Of a stretch of 64,000 nt of DNA, positions 12,751-23,545 are shown piece after piece. Numbering within the stretch: position 1 is the first letter of the stretch; every line of letters begins with the position of its first letter. Position numbers and translations under genes: made by a program. This DNA comes from Petaurus breviceps papuanus (taxonomy: Eukaryota > Chordata > Mammalia > Diprotodontia > Petauridae), in the NCBI GenBank assembly GCA_028583685.1, contig JAMXIF010000003.1, positions 79,388,360 through 79,452,359 on the forward strand. The letters run 5' to 3'. The notes beneath the pieces were generated by a model. That model saw nothing but the letters and a program-made list of their open reading frames with translations, searched no databases and was not told where the DNA came from.

Positions 12751-13009
12751 GCCATGCTTTTCTTTTATGTTAGCTATATAATATATCAGAAGGGAAATTA
12801 GATCAAAATCAGACCTTATACCAGTGCATGTTCTATAAACAACTGTAATGAAAACTTAATTTTGCAAATTGGTCTATGAGCTTGTTCATGTTTAGAGTTG
12901 TATCATACTTAAGGATTATGCAGAAAAGTTCAACAGTGGTCAGACTGCGTATCTAGAGCCAGGCTTCTGGCTTCCTTTTATAACTTAATACCCTTCATGA
13001 ACTACCATT

Positions 13010-13240
13010 TCCATGTTGGGAGTTACTAAAATGTCTGTGTGACCCTGGGCAAATGCCTTTACCTTTCATTGTCCCAGGCAACCCTCTAAGAATGCAGAGA
13101 AGATGCAGGTACTACTTAGCCCAGTGCCTGGGACACTATCAGTTCTTAATAAATTCTTGTTGACTGACCTGCATTAGTGAAGGCAGTTTCCTAATCTAAG
13201 ACTTTGCTAAAGCAATGAAATCACAGGTCCAGTCCTTACC
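13010..13240 (+). mobile_element. MON1-like SINE with a MIR/L2-like end embedded
   Basis: GTGTGACCCTGGGCAAATGC, then CCAGGCAACCCTCTAAGAAT, is MON1. At about 13108-13167 a MIR/L2-type 3' end (AGCCCAGTGCCTGGGACACT, then AATAAATTCTTGTTGACTGA) interrupts it. MON1 resumes with CCTGCATTAGTG and AAATCACAGGTCCAG. Confidence 0.6.
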
Positions 13241-13708
13241 CTTGTGTCTATATACATGATAGAATATTTTTAAAATGTATTTTATTTTTGCTATGGAATA
13301 AAACAGAATATAAATATATTCTTTTGATTTGCAGTGATTATAAATATGGTGATACATTTACATGGCTATGAAGATCATTATATTGTCACAGGACTACTTT
13401 GAATAGCCACTTCCTATGATACATATGAAATTTGTGTCTATTCATAAAAATGATTTATATGGCTAATGGTTACAGAAAATTACCAGTCTTGGAAACTAAT
13501 ATCCTGAAAATATTCATGTAAGAAAGTTAGAAAATTTTCCTGGGTCCTTTTATCATTATGTATATTGAAAAAACAGGTTCCCCCTTCCCCAAGAATGCTA
13601 AAGGAGATGTAGAACAGATTTGTACAGATCATTTAGAAGCTAATGAATGCATATTGAAGCAGAGTGAGATTGAGAATTTGCTAAGTCTTTCTAGTGCAGT
13701 GCACAGAT

Positions 13709-13738
13709 TAATTAACTAATTACTGAATTAGTTAATTA
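13709..13738. repeat. perfect 13-bp inverted repeat
   Basis: TAATTAACTAATT (13709-13721), a 4-base spacer, then AATTAGTTAATTA (13726-13738): perfect hairpin arms in AT-rich DNA. Confidence 0.8.
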
Positions 13739-13946
13739 TTGTGACTACTCTTAAACAGATTCTATTCATCATTTTTAAAGGACTGAAGAAAGAAAGCATT
13801 CTAAGTGTAAGCTTTACGAGCAAGTCTATAAAGGAGGAGAATTAATATTTTCTTCATTTCTAGCAGATTCATTTCTTCTTCTACAAAATTAGTAATTGAT
13901 AAGTGTTCTTTGCAAATGCTCTCTGTTTTACCATGTTCAACATTTC

Positions 13947-14097
13947 CCCCCTTCTTTTTAGGGGGGGGAAGTCTGGGCAATTGGGGTTAAGTGACTTCCC
14001 CAAGGTCACACAGCTAGTAAGTGTTAAGTGTCAGAAGTCAGATTTGAACTCAGGTCCTCCCGACTCCAGGGCAGGTGCTCTATTCACTGTGCCCTAC
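13947..14097 (-). mobile_element. short A-tailed SINE (WSINE1/WALLSI type)
   Basis: GCAATTGGGGTTAAGTGACT, then GTCACACAGCTAGTAAGTG. Perfect target-site duplication GTTCAACATTTC at 13935-13946 and 14098-14109. Confidence 0.9.
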
Positions 14098-14169
14098 GTT
14101 CAACATTTCTCAACAAATTTGTTCATATTCTCCCAACCTTTCACTTTAATGGAAGGTCAATATTACTTA

Positions 14170-14180
14170 CTATGTATGTA

Positions 14181-14222
<42 letters not shown>
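14170..14222. repeat. (TA)n microsatellite
   Basis: About 50 bp of TA/TATG units, followed at 14256-14290 by a TGCA-rich palindromic run. Confidence 0.85.
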
Positions 14223-14290
14223 ATTTGCTTGTGAGTACATAACTTAGGAGGTGCCCTCATGTGTGTGCATGCATGCATGCACATGCACAA

Positions 14291-15588
14291 TCATTGACAG
14301 GAGCTTCAAGGTAAAATGTTAGGAGGAAATCAAACTTCATTTCATTTAAGAAATTGTGAAATGCTTTCAGCTAATCCAAATTGCTCCTTGTTGAAAACAT
14401 TCTCTCTAATTACCTTGAATTCTCTTGAATACCAGTATTCTCTCTCTCAGCAATGCTATTATCATTGCAGATGATGGAATACCACAAAAGCAGATGAACC
14501 AAAATCACTCCCCTCAAAAACCACAGAGCAATCCAAAGACTCATGAGAGACATAAGCATACTACAACTTATCGATGATGGTATAAGCGATATTACTATGC
14601 ATGTGGCATATATTACCAAATATACAGAACAAAGTGCTACTTCCAGGGTAGTATTACAGTTACCCTCAAAATTATAAAAAAAAAAAACTCTGTCTGATGG
14701 TACTCATAACTCACAGATCCCCCTTTCCCTGACTTTTAAATAAAGGGACTTTGTATCGATGGGAATTTGGATGCAAGCAGGGTAGGTGATGTTTAGAATG
14801 TGATGAAGGCATTTATTTTTTATTTTCCCATTATATGCCTCTACTTCATATAACCCTTAGGGACTGATGCATCAGAGATAGACACTGGTGGGGATTAGAG
14901 GGTAGGAAGTATTCAAACAATATATATTATGTGAAGAGAAGGACTTGAATTTTAGAATAATGCATGACTGCAAAACTTGTGTCAATATTGGGGGAGGGAG
15001 GAAAGAAAGAAAAAGAATTATTGGGTGATAGAGAAGATGCTCTGAAGTGATCAAGGCTGTCATATAGACATGGTGTTACTATGAAGAAGGAACAAAACTC
15101 CTGGCTACAGTTATCACAGGTCCCAAAATTTGACTTCAAAATTGACACACCACAAAGGGAGGGCACTCATAGCCTCGTCGGTCTGTTTTGACATTTCCTT
15201 TGAATAATCCATGTGTGACAGTGAGTCAAAAGCTTATTGACCAGTGCTTGGTCCTAGAGCATAGTCCTTGAGGAATCTGTGCATAAAATTCCTCAGAAAG
15301 TACTACCACCTTGGTATCCCAATGAGAAAGGGACAAAAAAGAGTTCATTTCTTGAATATTTTTAGTGTCAACATAAAGCAAAATTTCATGGAAAGCTTCA
15401 GAGAGCCTGCTTCTGCATTTATGTAATGTCAAAGGAATAGCAACTCTTGAAATTGCATATTGGGAATGCTTAAAAATCTAGGGTGATATTGGAGGGAGAA
15501 TGTGGAGGAAGAATAGATAACATGAGTAGTATTTTCTATGTTTCTGTTTTTAGTGAAACCATTCAGTACAAAGAAAAACAAACTACCT
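14291..15588. other. no recognised feature (intron)
   Basis: Unique-looking AT-rich DNA. Short antisense open frames here have no coding signature. Confidence 0.35.
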
Positions 15589-15589
15589 A

Positions 15590-15668
15590 TTATTCTCAAT
15601 AGAATGTAAACTCTCTAAGGGTAGAGAATGTTTCATTTTTGTCTGTGTGTTTCCAGTTCCTAAGTAAC
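15590..15668 (+). mobile_element. L2 3' end
   Basis: AATAGAATGTAAACTCTCTA, then GGGTAGAGAATGTTTCATTT and TTGTCTGTGT, is the standard L2 tail. Confidence 0.75.
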
Positions 15669-15732
15669 TGTATTTCTACGCTGTAGTCTTCAAAGCTCTT
15701 CTTTATTCTGGGTGTTTTTATAAGGGTTGTTG

Positions 15733-15985
15733 GGCAGTGAGGCAGTACAGTGAATAGAGTGCCACACCTGACATCTGAAGGCTCATCTTTATAAGTTCAA
15801 ATCATGTCCCAGACACTTAACTAGCTCCATGACTCTAAACTTATTTGCCTATGTTCCTGATCTATAAAATGATCTGGAGAAGGAAATGGAAAATCATTCC
15901 AGTATCTTCATCAAGAAAACCCCAAATGAGATCATGATGAGCCTGATATGATTGAAAAAATGATTGAACAAAAACAAATAAGGGC
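15733..15985 (+). mobile_element. RTE-tailed CORE-SINE
   Basis: SINE head GGGCAGTGAGGCAGTACAGT, core with TGACTCTAAACTTATTTGCC, then the RTE-derived tail: AGTATCTTCATCAAGAAAAC, CCCAAATGAGATCATG and ACAAAAACAAA. Confidence 0.75.
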
Positions 15986-16655
15986 TATTGGCAACACAAC
16001 TTCATTTTTACTGTTATGAGTAAGAAAATTAGTGAATGTAGCCACGGTTTTGTTACTTAACAGGAATTTCTGATAGGTCTGAAAATTGGTTTGTAGTATA
16101 TAACTAATTCAAGGTCACAAAAGAGCATGGAGACACATGTTCTTCTTTTCCAGGGACTATAGTGACAATTACCTAATCTGTGGTAGCACAAGAATGCCAA
16201 AGATGACTTATTCTGAGACCAAGTTGAATAGGTTTAGGACTTAGATGAAAACATCTTGATTTAGTGTTGCTAGCCATGGAGTAATTTGAATTAAATCTCT
16301 TTGCTTCTACTGTCCTATCTGACAAAACTAATTGTTAACTTTTATTTTTTCAATTAATAAACATGTGTTTCCTTTCCTACCCTACCTCCAATTTAAAAGA
16401 AAAAGATGTCACGACAAATATCTATGTTCTCCATTGTACATGTCCGTATATATTTCTCATTCTACATCCTTAAATCTAGGACCTCTTTATTAGGAAGTGG
16501 GTAGTATCATTAGTCGTCTGGAATCATGATGGATCCTTACAGAGATCAGAGTTATTAAATCCATGAAAGAAATTCTTTTATAATGTTGTTGCTTTTATAT
16601 ATACTGCTCTGGGTCTGCTTGCTTCACTCTGTATTAGCTTATACTCTAGCTTAGG
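15986..16655. other. no recognised feature (intron)
   Basis: No repeat or exon that I can name. Confidence 0.35.
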
Positions 16656-16808
16656 GAACTCAAACCTGAGGCATGGGGGCCACATTCCAGCCAACACTTG
16701 GGCTCTAAATGAACTAGATTAAAATGTAACTGGGAAATATTTAACAAAATAAATAAAAATACAATACAGCACAGATGATGTTAATATGTGTTTTTCTAAG
16801 TCAATATT
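16656..16808. repeat. dispersed repeat, copy 1 (family not assigned)
   Basis: GATTAAAATGTAACTGGGAA, then ATATTTAACAAAATAAATAA, recurs at 18953-19035. The left part, with CCTGAGGCATGGGGGCCACA, resembles a common marsupial interspersed element. Confidence 0.6.
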
Positions 16809-17299
16809 GAGTAGTCAGGAAACCTTATATTTAGTTTAGTGACTGCTCTGTTTGATGATGCCATTGCTCTAGCTAATTTTTCTTCGCCTCTCTGACAAAG
16901 GAGAGAAAAGGACTAAACTGTTAAGCATTTCATATTCATGATGGGAATAACATAATTGAATGATGTTATTCATAAATTCTTGCATCTCCTTTAGGAGCTA
17001 CCTCTAATAATGCAGAAATGAACAGTAAGCATTGTTCTGATGAAACTTGAGTATTAGTAGATTGTGATTTATCAACCACATTAGCAGAAGAGACTTCCTT
17101 GAGAAATGCCATATGATTAAATTAATTCCCTAATCAAATGAGTGAGTAAAACTCTATAACATTAAATTCTTCAGGGTCTTATCTGAAGAAATGTTTTTAG
17201 GTGGTTATAGAAAGAAAACAAAATGCCATTGCATTAATTATTCTGTGTGGGCAGTTGGGGTAGAGGACATCAGCATTGAGGAGTGAAATTTCTGCTCAC

Positions 17300-17440
17300 C
17301 CTCCTACTTAGTACATTGGTACATCAGGTTAGTCACTTAACCTCCATGGACATTGAATCCCTCCTCTGTAAAATTAAGTTGCAGGGATAGATGATCTCTC
17401 TGATTCCTTCTAATTTTAAATCCTAGGATGCTACTAGGAT
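17300..17440 (+). mobile_element. MIR-like SINE remnant
   Basis: GGTTAGTCACTTAACCTCCA, CTCTGTAAAATTAAG, then GGATAGATGATCTCTCTGAT. Confidence 0.6.
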
Positions 17441-17553
17441 AAATTCTGGTGTGATTCCATGATTTAACATAGAGATGACCCTTTCTAAGAATGATTTATT
17501 TAGACTGCATGTTCCCAGAATTGTCTAATTCCTTGAGAAGCCATTACTTCTCT

Positions 17554-17626
17554 ATTTGACCTCTAGGTCAAGAAACTAAGATTCTGCCTTTGGCGGGTAC
17601 CTTATGTTTTCTTCTAGAGGTCAAAT
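17554..17626. promoter_or_regulatory. cluster of nuclear-receptor-like half sites
   Basis: TGACCT (17558-17563) and AGGTCA (17565-17570) form an everted pair; a further AGGTCA lies at 17618-17623. The outer copies sit in a perfect 13-bp inverted repeat (ATTTGACCTCTAG and CTAGAGGTCAAAT). Function is speculative. Confidence 0.25.
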
Positions 17627-18047
17627 GAGAGCTTTCAGCCTGCCTTATTTTATGGGCTTACGGTTATCAAATAGGCAGGTATAAATTTTCTTCAAAAATA
17701 GAAATAAAGCTTTCAAAGCAGTGCCATAATCATTATTTCAAAGGGAGAAGTTATTTTTTATGATGTGATGTCAGAACTCTTGCTTTTGGTGAAAACTGCA
17801 ACATCACACCAACAAATCTATGACTTCTACTGATTGTTAAGAGGATATATTTGATCCAGTAGAAAGAACAGTGATGTACAAGTTAAAAGACCCCAATATC
17901 ATATCTACTTATATCACCTTTCAGGGTGCCCCTCAGGTAAAGTTACATCTCTCCATCTTCTAAATTGATTGGCATTGTCTTTTGATAGTAAATACTTTGA
18001 TCAATGTTGAGCAATGTGACTGTGTAATTGTGATCAATTTAACATGT

Positions 18048-18268
18048 TAAGTGCTTGCTGTCCAGTTGTTTTCAGTTGTGTCTGAATGTGATCCCACTTA
18101 GGGTTTTCTTGGCAAAGATACATGAGTGGTTTGCCATTTCCTTCTCCAGCTAATTTTACAGATGAGAAAACACAGATAGTAAGTATCTGAGGCCACATCT
18201 GAACTCAGACCTTCCTGCCTCCAGGACTGGCACTTTATTCACTGGGCCACCTCATTAAGTGCTTAGCT
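18048..18268 (-). mobile_element. RTE-tailed CORE-SINE
   Basis: Reverse order: TCAGTTGTGTCTGAATGTGA, GGGTTTTCTTGGCAAAGATA, TTTACAGATGAGAAAACAC, and head end GCACTTTATTCACTGGGCCA. Confidence 0.85.
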
Positions 18269-18889
18269 TAATAAATTAAATACTTGATAAATGTCTGTCA
18301 GTTGGTTGATTGATTAAAGATACAAAATGAGACAGTGTGGCATAGTAAAAGAAGACCAGGGATAGAAATACAAGTACTGCTTCTGTCATGTGCCTGCTGT
18401 TCAGCCCTGCAGCTGACCTGCAATGGTGGAGGGAATTTCCATGCTAGAAAGTTTCCTACGTCTATGAAATCAGAGTTCCAAATCAAGAAAAGGTTAACTA
18501 TGGGAATATGATAAAACTCTATTTTCACAAGGTGATGAGTCTTATACTACATAACATGACAATTAAACTGATTATTGAAGAAAAATAATCTTGTAACATC
18601 TTCATAAGAAATTACATGGTCATTTCTAGGGCTAAGCATGCTTTCTAGGAGTGGTGAAGTACGTTGAAGCAAACTTGTCCTAGAGGTAATGTGAGCAATG
18701 ATAGTTATGTCATATTAGCCTTTACTACCCTTCTAGTGTTACTTGGTCCTGTGTTGTTACAGTATGGCCATTTGGGAGGCTTGTAATTGGAGACGGAGTT
18801 GGACTGAGTTTCAGTCTGTTGTAGAATCTCAGCACGGGAACATACTTTGGAGACCATAAAGCTCATCTTGTAACTGAGCAAGAATCTTC

Positions 18890-19040
18890 TCTATCAGACA
18901 CGTCAAAGTGGAGCCTGAGACCCTCCTGAGTACAGAGAAAATCAGATTAAAATGTAATTGGGAAGTATTTGACCAAATAAATAAAAATGCAGCAAAACAG
19001 AGATAATGTTAATATATGTTTTCAAAGTTAATTCAAATCC
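18890..19040. repeat. dispersed repeat, copy 2 (family not assigned)
   Basis: GATTAAAATGTAATTGGGAA, then GTATTTGACCAAATAAATAA, closely matches 16721-16805 in the same orientation. Confidence 0.6.
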
Positions 19041-19760
19041 ACTGGGATACTTATGTAAAGTTTGTGGCCCCATTTCTGTTTGAGTTTAATCCTATTTCTC
19101 TTTACAACCCACATTACAAGGAAGCTCATGTAGCTCTATTTTTATGGAAGGAATATCTCTCCCTGAGTACATGTGATAGGTTACTGCTGCCAAATAAACT
19201 TATCAGAACTCAGAAATTATAAAGATAAAAACCTAGGTTTTATTATGCTTAAGCACAGGTTTGGGAAGTAGAAGAATAACTCTGAACGAATATTGGAGTT
19301 ACTGGTAAAGTCTTTATAAATAACATCAGAAAAATGGAAAAACATAACATAAAACAATATTTATGGCTTCTTGTGCTATAAAGATCACACAGACCCAGTC
19401 TAATAGATTCATTATCTCATGCTTCCTTCAATTAAGTAAGTAGATTAAGTTAGATTTCTACAGTTTGCAAAATCTTACTTGTTAAGAAGTCACAGTGGGA
19501 CAATTGAAGGAAAGGATTTACATGTCTCAAAGATAACCAAAAGTTCTGAGTCAAGGAAATTTTTATGCTATATTCCATTCTTTCTCTCTTTTTGCTTTTA
19601 TCTTCGGAATATAAAAATTCTTCCTTTACCATATCACTCCATAAGCCAGATTTTAGCCAAGTGAGGTTAATATTAACAGGAAACAGGGTTCAGTTAGTCA
19701 AATGTTGCAGGAGAGATGGCATATAAAATTGGATAAAGGAAAATGAAAAATTATCATTAC
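19041..19760. other. no recognised feature (intron)
   Basis: AT-rich. Two short open frames on opposite strands overlap and look random. Confidence 0.35.
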
Positions 19761-19764
19761 GCCG

Positions 19765-19834
19765 TTAAGATAGTTTTCTTTTCTATGAACCTAAATCCAC
19801 CTCTCTGCAACTTCCATCCATCGCTCCTGATTAA
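19765..19834 (-). mobile_element. L3/CR1 LINE remnant, left part
   Basis: CCTAAATCCACCTCTCTGCA, then ACTTCCATCCATCGCTCCTG, is the L3/CR1 3' UTR block. The element resumes at 20576. Confidence 0.65.
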
Positions 19835-19837
19835 ATT

Positions 19838-20070
19838 CAATTCGTGAATCATTTATTAAGCAATATTGTGCTAGACCCTGGGAATACCCAGACAAGCAAT
19901 GAAATGCATCCTACTCTCGAGCACCTGACATTGCAAGGGGAGGGGATATATCATGCAGGTAAATAGGTATCTATAAAATAAATACAAAAACATTCACTTC
20001 AAAAATATTTAGGAATTACTATATGAAAAACACTATACTAGATGATCAGTATTGTAGTGGCAACCACAGT
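19838..20070 (-). mobile_element. L2-like 3' end
   Basis: AATCATTTATTAAGCAATAT, then TGTGCTAGACCCTGGGAATA and a GAGCACCTGACATTGCAAGG block. It lies within the DNA that splits the L3. Confidence 0.6.
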
Positions 20071-20079
20071 AGCATACCC

Positions 20080-20575
20080 AGGGTGGCTGCTAGCACAGAT
20101 TCTTAGATATGCTTTATTAGGAAAGATAAGTGTTAAAGGGATCAATAATCTTTTTTAATTACATTCATTAGTTTAGGGAAAAAATCAGCACCCTGACCTT
20201 CAGAAAAAATCCAGACAAAGAACATAGAGAAAATACAAGCAGAGACCAACAGACAGGGCTTCTAACTGTCTGAGAAGTTAGCACACATCAACAGAAAGAT
20301 CCAACTGTCTAACCAAGGCAATACATACATAGTTAACAGAGAGAAAAGCACCAACATCTGGGTTTTCAAAGCCAGGGGGCTCCTTAATGGCTACCCAGAG
20401 TCTCATCTGGTCAAATCACAAGAGCACAATGAGTGAGTGCCAAGAAAATGCTAACCTCAGAGTATGTATATATATATATATATATACACCCTTTTTTAGA
20501 GCCACAGGGCATCACATGACTCAGTACTTAATTAGAAATTGACAAAAGATGTGAAAGCCTTCCTATAAGCAGGGT
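20080..20575 (-). mobile_element. LTR-like fossil (candidate solo LTR)
   Basis: Roughly 500 bp, read on the minus strand, with a polyadenylation-like motif near its far end. It has no recognised SINE or LINE part and was inserted into older repeats, so it is younger than the L3. Family uncertain; no internal viral genes seen. It carries a TA microsatellite at 20467-20488. Confidence 0.3.
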
Positions 20576-20880
20576 TAGTTCTGCCCTCTCAAGTACAGTG
20601 GAATTAAGACTTGCTCTCTCTTCCACATGATAGCCCCTTAAATATTATTATTAAACCCTGTCTCCCAAGTTTGCTCTTTTCCCAATCAAGCACATTCATT
20701 TCCTTCAAACAATATCAATATGGTCTGACTTCCAATCTTCTCATTTTCCTGGTCACCCTCTTCGTGTTGTACTTCAGCTTATCAAACACCATCCAAAATG
20801 TAGCACCTAAGACTGAACACAGCTTCCAGGCATGAACAGGGGAAAGTACTGTGGTTTTGCCTCCTTTGCAATAAAGACTA
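20576..20880 (-). mobile_element. L3/CR1 LINE remnant, right part
   Basis: Continues the L3 from 19834: GTTCTGCCCTCTCAAGTACA, CTCTCTTCCACATGATAGCC, then TGGTCACCCTCTTCGTGTTG and AAGACTGAACACAGCTTCCA, the reverse of CR1 ORF2 C-terminal coding (LERVQRRAT-type region). Confidence 0.75.
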
Positions 20881-20904
20881 TGTTTTGTTCACCTGTAATC
20901 TAAG

Positions 20905-21065
20905 AGCTTAGGCTGCTGGTCTGAATTAAAGACTTATGTTCAACCTCCTGGACCATTAGCTTTTTAACTCTGAGTAACTCACTTAACCACTTACCAAATG
21001 GGCTAATGATGATCATCATCTTTCTCCTTCATTGGGTTATCCTGCATATTAATTAAATTAATTAA
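20905..21065 (+). mobile_element. MIR-like SINE remnant
   Basis: Weak core: CTGAGTAACTCACTTAACCA, then AAATGGGCTAATGATGATC. Confidence 0.4.
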
Positions 21066-21269
21066 TTAATGCTCCCAGTAGATTTTGAGTATTTTAGAAA
21101 ACAAACTCTATTCAAGTATAATGTGTTCATATTATTTAGTCACAACATACTTCATAGATTCTACATATTGACTTCTCATAACATTTTTTTTAAATTGCTG
21201 GCTGTATTACTAGTACTAAGAAATAAACATCCAAGCAGTAAAAGCAAAAGAACCCTATGCTAGTAAATA

Positions 21270-21735
21270 TTTTTTAAAGTGAAGATAATGCCATTACCAC
21301 TCTCAATCAGCAACATATTTATTGAATACCTAATATGGGCAAGTCAATATTGCCCTGTGACTAACTGATCTAATAGATGGAGGCAAACCTGTGAATTGCA
21401 CACAAACATCACTATCAATTAATTCCATCTTAGTCTTTATACTATTTAATTATATTCTGGAATCTTATAATCCATTCTTTTTCTTTTTTTTGTTTTTTTT
21501 TGGGGGGGGATTCCATTCTTTTTACATTCTCTTTACATCTTACTTGCCTTCAACCTCTGTCTCTACCCTCCCTTTACTAATCTACATCCTTCAGTATCTA
21601 TGGTATCTCATCTCCACAAATCCTTCAGTAACTGCTCCAGATGAGAATGACCTCTTCCTTTTCTGAATTGCTATATCTCTTGTCCATTACAGCAATACAT
21701 TATAGCACTGAATGATATGTTATTATCCTGTTATT
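21270..21735. other. no recognised feature (intron)
   Basis: Includes a T8/G8 homopolymer junction near 21498-21508. A weak L2-like end may lie at 21310-21390. Confidence 0.3.
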
Positions 21736-21754
21736 TGATGCTTTTTTATCTTTG

Positions 21755-21832
21755 TATTCACAGAAAGTAAACTTTTTGAGGACAGGGACTAATTTTTTTT
21801 AACTTTTTTTTTGTATCCCTGCTCTTCTCCAT
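21755..21832 (+). mobile_element. L2 3' end, short copy
   Basis: TATTCACAGAAAGTAAACTT, then TTTGAGGACAGGGACTAATT and TTTGTATCCCTGC. It lies just before the longer L2. Confidence 0.6.
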
Positions 21833-22445
21833 TCTCTACTCATCTATCAAATTAATCTTCCTAAAATGTAGATGTGATGATGTCAATGCCCCTCTACCAC
21901 CACCCAATTAAAAAAAAAATCTCCAGTATCTCTCTCTTACCTCTAGAATCAAATTAAAAACCACCTGTTTGGCACTCAAAGACATTGATAACCTGCCCCA
22001 CTTTTACCTTTCCAGTCTTCTTTAATTATGTGCCTCCTTTTCCCCATACCCTGTGATCCAGAGATATTGGCTTCTTTGTTTTTCTTCACATATTACACTT
22101 AATCTCCTGACTTTGGGAATTTTTTCACTGGCTATTCTCCATGCCTAGAATACTCTACCTTATAGGCATCACTTCCCTTCCCTGGCTTCCCTCAAGTCAC
22201 GGCTAAAGTCTCATCTTCTATAAGAAGACTTTCTGGACCCCCTTGATACTAGTGCCTTCCCTTTAGTAAATCTTAGCTTTATCCCATACATATCTTGTTT
22301 GCTCACAATTTTTTTCACAGTCTTCCCTATTAGATTGTTAGCTCCTTGAGAACAGGGGCTGTAATTGGCCTCTCTTTCCAGCCATATTATTTAATACAGT
22401 ACCTGGCTCATAAGAGGTACTTCATAAATGCTTATTGACTGACCC
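21833..22445 (+). mobile_element. L2 LINE, C-terminal coding and 3' end
   Basis: One of the best-kept L2 pieces here: TTTGGCACTCAAAGACATTG, ACCTTTCCAGTCTTCTTTAA, CCATGCCTAGAATACTCTAC and AAGAAGACTTTCTGGACCCC (the AFP end of ORF2). The 3' UTR follows with GTTAGCTCCTTGAGAACAGG and TAAATGCTTATTGACTGA. Confidence 0.85.
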
Positions 22446-22720
22446 AATGAGTGTCCAGCATATAGAAGGAAGTCAGTAAGCACCTGACTTTTTTAGTTTA
22501 CTTTCTTTTCTCTCTTCATTTTTCCTTGTTAGAATTTCCATAATAGTGAAGAAATAGCAAAATATTAGTTGTTATTATTTGGTGACCTTTTTTGATCACA
22601 GCATCTCATTTCTTATTTTTTCAGGCAGGTCATATGTTTCTTTGGTTTCATCTTTTTAATGGCAAGTCTTTTTTTTATTAACATTTTAAAATGTTTTCTG
22701 AAATAATTTAGTAAATTTTT

Positions 22721-22748
22721 ATGCACCATGGCACAGTGCATGGTGCAT
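22721..22748. repeat. perfect 10-bp inverted repeat
   Basis: ATGCACCATG (22721-22730) and CATGGTGCAT (22739-22748) with an 8-base spacer, GCACAGTG. Confidence 0.85.
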
Positions 22749-22789
22749 AAGACTTAGAGTGACACATTAGGTTTAGGTACTATATTAAT

Positions 22790-22945
22790 ACTTATTTCCT
22801 TCCCCCCATATTTACTAGTTAATGTGACTCTGGGCAAGTTACTTGACCTTTCTGTGCCTCAGTTTCCTCATCTATAAAATGAAATATTAGATTTGTCTTT
22901 TAAGGCCTCATCTGGCTTTTTATATGATCTTGTGATGTCATGATA
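22790..22945 (+). mobile_element. MIR-like SINE
   Basis: ATGTGACTCTGGGCAAGTTA, TGTGCCTCAGTTTCCTCATC, TATAAAATGAAATATTAGA, then AAGGCCTCATCTGGC. Confidence 0.7.
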
Positions 22946-23124
22946 CTGTGAAGTGGTAAAAGGTTTAATAAATAAAAAATAAATAATAATAGTGTCAATA
23001 ATAATACATAAGCTATCATAACAACAAAAATGAAAAATGTGAGGGACCATGCCCTAAAAGAAGGAAAAAAAAATTCATAGAATCAAGCAAATAACACTCT
23101 ATTAAAAATACTATCTAGAACAGA

Positions 23125-23245
23125 ATTTACTACTTATTACCTCATTGATCTTGGGCAAGTTACTTCACATTTCTTGGTCTCACTTTCCTCATCTATAAAA
23201 TGATCTTTACAAAATTCTTCATCTGAAAATCCTATGATTCAATTA
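23125..23245 (+). mobile_element. MIR-like SINE remnant
   Basis: ATCTTGGGCAAGTTACTTCA, then TCACTTTCCTCATCTATAAA and AATCCTATGATTC. Confidence 0.65.
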
Positions 23246-23486
23246 GACTTAACAGTTCAGTTAAGCTCAGCAGATCTTTATTGAGCATCTACTGGATATG
23301 GCATAAAGTAAAAGACATATAGAAAGTTTGGATAAGACACATATATAATTCTATATACAACATGAACTAATTGTGAAAAAAATTGAAGTTTAAATTATGT
23401 TCCTAATAAATGATCATTTAGTGAGCTAACAAGGGATTTTAAAAATACAACACATTTTATTTGCTATCCAAACTAGATAATTAAGG

Positions 23487-23543
23487 TTTATTTATAAATC
23501 AGTGGTATAAATATGATATTTATACCATTGGTTTATAAATAAA
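23487..23543. repeat. 57-bp near-perfect palindrome
   Basis: Two 28-base arms around a single central G at 23515 match at 26 of 28 positions. The left arm starts TTTATTTATAAATCAGTGG; the right arm ends GGTTTATAAATAAA. Possible cruciform, or relic of a small palindromic element. Confidence 0.85.
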
Positions 23544-23545
23544 TA

